DNA of 6,737 bases from an uncultured Litorivicinus sp. (GTDB lineage Bacteria > Pseudomonadota > Gammaproteobacteria > Pseudomonadales > Litorivicinaceae). The number at the start of each line of letters is the position of its first letter. Position 1 is the first letter of the stretch. The notes under the pieces were generated by a model that saw only the letters and a list, made by a program, of their open reading frames with translations, ran no database searches and was not told the origin of the DNA. The position numbers were made by a program, and so were the translations under genes. The stretch lies in assembly GCA_938091715.1 (NCBI GenBank), contig CALKMT010000140.1, positions 1 through 6,737 of the forward strand, given 5' to 3'. This document shows positions 5,620 to 6,737 of the stretch, piece by piece.

Positions 5620-6737
5620 ATGAACTTTTCATTTGTAAGTGCCGCTGTGTTTGCATTGGCGACACTGGCCGCTAGCCCGACCTGGGCCGATGCGGCGCCA
5701 GCCGTGGATCGCAGCACAACCGGTGGGGCTCAAACCCTGCAGGACATCATGGCCCGTCAGTCCCAGTTGGACGTTGACGAATCATTCCGCTCGGAAAACT
5801 TGGGGGACTCGGCTAACGCCGCAGCGACCACCGAGAGTCTGGGCACCAATGGCGGACGTTCCGATGCCGACGTGTATCGAGCCATTCGCTATAACGAAAT
5901 TAATCCGACCCTTCAGGACCGTGGTCCGGCAGCGGGCGTCCTGATTCAGGACGGCGGCATGCCCTGGTACCAGCTACGTGAAGGACCGGTGGTCACCTAT
6001 GGCGGCAGTGCCCTGTTGGGCATCATTGCGCTGTTGGTAGTGTTTTACTTCGCCCGGGGCAAGATCATGATCGATGGGGGGCCTGCGGGCACCACGATCC
6101 AACGCTTCAAGGCGATCGAGCGTTTTGGACACTGGCTGTTGGCCGGCTCATTCGTGGCGCTGGGCGTCACGGGACTGTTGACCTTGATGGGCCGTCAATT
6201 CTTGATTCCGGTTATGGGACACGAGGCGTTCGCGACCCTGGCGGCGGGCTCCAAGTGGATTCATAACAACGTGGCGTGGGCCTTTATGCTCGGCCTGATC
6301 ATGACCTTCTTTATGTGGGTGGTGCACAACATCCCGAACAAGCTGGATTGGGAGTGGCTCAAGGCTGGGGGCGGTATCTTTACCAAGGCGCACCCGTCGG
6401 CCAAGAAGTTCAACGCCGGACAAAAGATTATTTTCTGGACCGTGATGTTGCTGGGCTTGTCGGTCTCGTTGTCAGGCTTGTCGTTGTTGTTCCCCTTCGA
6501 GATGCCGATGTTCGCCAAGACCTTTGCGATCATGAACAGCGTGCTGGGCACTGAGTTCCCCACGGTGTTGGCGCCGCATGAGGAAATGCAGTACGCCAAC
6601 ATTTGGCACTCGATTGTGGCCTTTGTGATGATGGTGGCCATCATTGCGCACATCTATATCGGCTCGGTCGGTATGGAAGGCGCCTATGACGCCATGGGCA
6701 ACGGCCAGGTCGATCTGGAATGGGCGCGTCAGCACCA
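5620..6737 (+). CDS. fdhC: Formate dehydrogenase gamma subunit (cytochrome b), 3' end missing
   Basis: An open frame of 372 codons runs to the window edge without a stop. GGAG (5609-5612) lies seven bases before the ATG. The protein anchors the enzyme in the inner membrane and passes electrons through b hemes to quinone. Residues 1 to about 24 look like a Sec signal peptide (ALATLAASPTWADA), followed by a roughly 100-residue, probably periplasmic segment. Likely membrane helices are about 128-146, 172-191, 215-237, 266-288 and 330-350. His171, His215, His330 and His344 are probable heme ligands; the 14-residue spacing of the last two equals that of His155 and His169 in E. coli FdnI. The core from about 163 (RFKAIERFGHWLLAGSF) is typical of the family. 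FdnI is about 217 residues with four helices, so the N-terminal extension and extra helix mark the longer FDH3-type gamma subunits. The signal peptide oddly lacks an N-terminal basic residue. Confidence 0.93.
   Translation, partial: MNFSFVSAAVFALATLAASPTWADAAPAVDRSTTGGAQTLQDIMARQSQLDVDESFRSENLGDSANAAATTESLGTNGGRSDADVYRAIRYNEINPTLQDRGPAAGVLIQDGGMPWYQLREGPVVTYGGSALLGIIALLVVFYFARGKIMIDGGPAGTTIQRFKAIERFGHWLLAGSFVALGVTGLLTLMGRQFLIPVMGHEAFATLAAGSKWIHNNVAWAFMLGLIMTFFMWVVHNIPNKLDWEWLKAGGGIFTKAHPSAKKFNAGQKIIFWTVMLLGLSVSLSGLSLLFPFEMPMFAKTFAIMNSVLGTEFPTVLAPHEEMQYANIWHSIVAFVMMVAIIAHIYIGSVGMEGAYDAMGNGQVDLEWARQH

Noticed and set aside
5639..5944. Plus-strand open frame of 101 codons at the gamma subunit start
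   Set aside because: It is out of frame with the gamma gene, whose signal peptide, membrane helices and heme histidines continue through the region.
6261..6735. Overlapping minus-strand frames at the right edge
   Set aside because: They are antisense to the cytochrome b core of the gamma subunit, which has clear family features and no stop to the window edge.
1..6737. CRISPR array, tRNA, rRNA, insertion sequence or prophage
   Set aside because: Genes cover nearly all of the window, the gaps are all under 100 bases, and no direct-repeat series, transposase or RNA gene sequence is visible.

Overview
The window is most of a formate dehydrogenase locus of a Gram-negative bacterium. Everything runs on the + strand and is tightly packed. 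The set of families (DUF3305, DUF3306, a TorD-like chaperone, a small Tat-target protein, then alpha, beta and gamma subunits) and the moderately GC-rich, Pseudomonadota-like codon use point to a proteobacterium. Gammaproteobacteria is my best guess, but this cannot be settled from the window alone.

Layout: (1) 2-370, the 3' part of a DUF3305 gene, overlapping by one base with (2) 370-1005, a DUF3306 gene. A strong 11-bp hairpin (990-1016) encloses the DUF3306 stop codon in its loop and is followed by a possible sigma-70 promoter. (3) 1101-1712, a TorD/DmsD-family chaperone with a TTG start. A short GGGGTC/GACCCC palindrome follows it. (4) 1750-1938, a 62-residue Tat-signal protein of the 'formate dehydrogenase region TAT target' type (FdhX). 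An 8-bp hairpin lies in the gap after it. (5) 2025-4910, the 961-residue catalytic alpha subunit with a Tat signal, one [4Fe-4S] site and a cysteine (Cys197) in place of selenocysteine. (6) 4926-5534, the 202-residue ferredoxin-like beta subunit with sites for four [4Fe-4S] clusters. A GC-rich hairpin with a UUCG loop and a downstream T-rich tract follows. (7) 5620-6737, the gamma subunit (membrane cytochrome b), cut off by the window end.

How the genes work together: the alpha subunit oxidises formate to CO2 at a molybdenum or tungsten bis-pterin centre on the periplasmic side. Electrons pass through its own cluster and the four beta clusters to the hemes of the gamma subunit, and then to the quinone pool. 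The TorD-like protein probably holds the alpha precursor until cofactor insertion is complete and Tat export can occur. The beta subunit has no signal of its own and is probably carried out together with alpha. DUF3305, DUF3306 and the small Tat protein travel with this kind of operon, but their jobs are not established.

The locus as a whole is a recognisable system, not a new one. The open points are the uncharacterised accessory proteins, the N-terminally extended gamma subunit, and a series of hairpins at gene boundaries that could set different expression levels along the operon.
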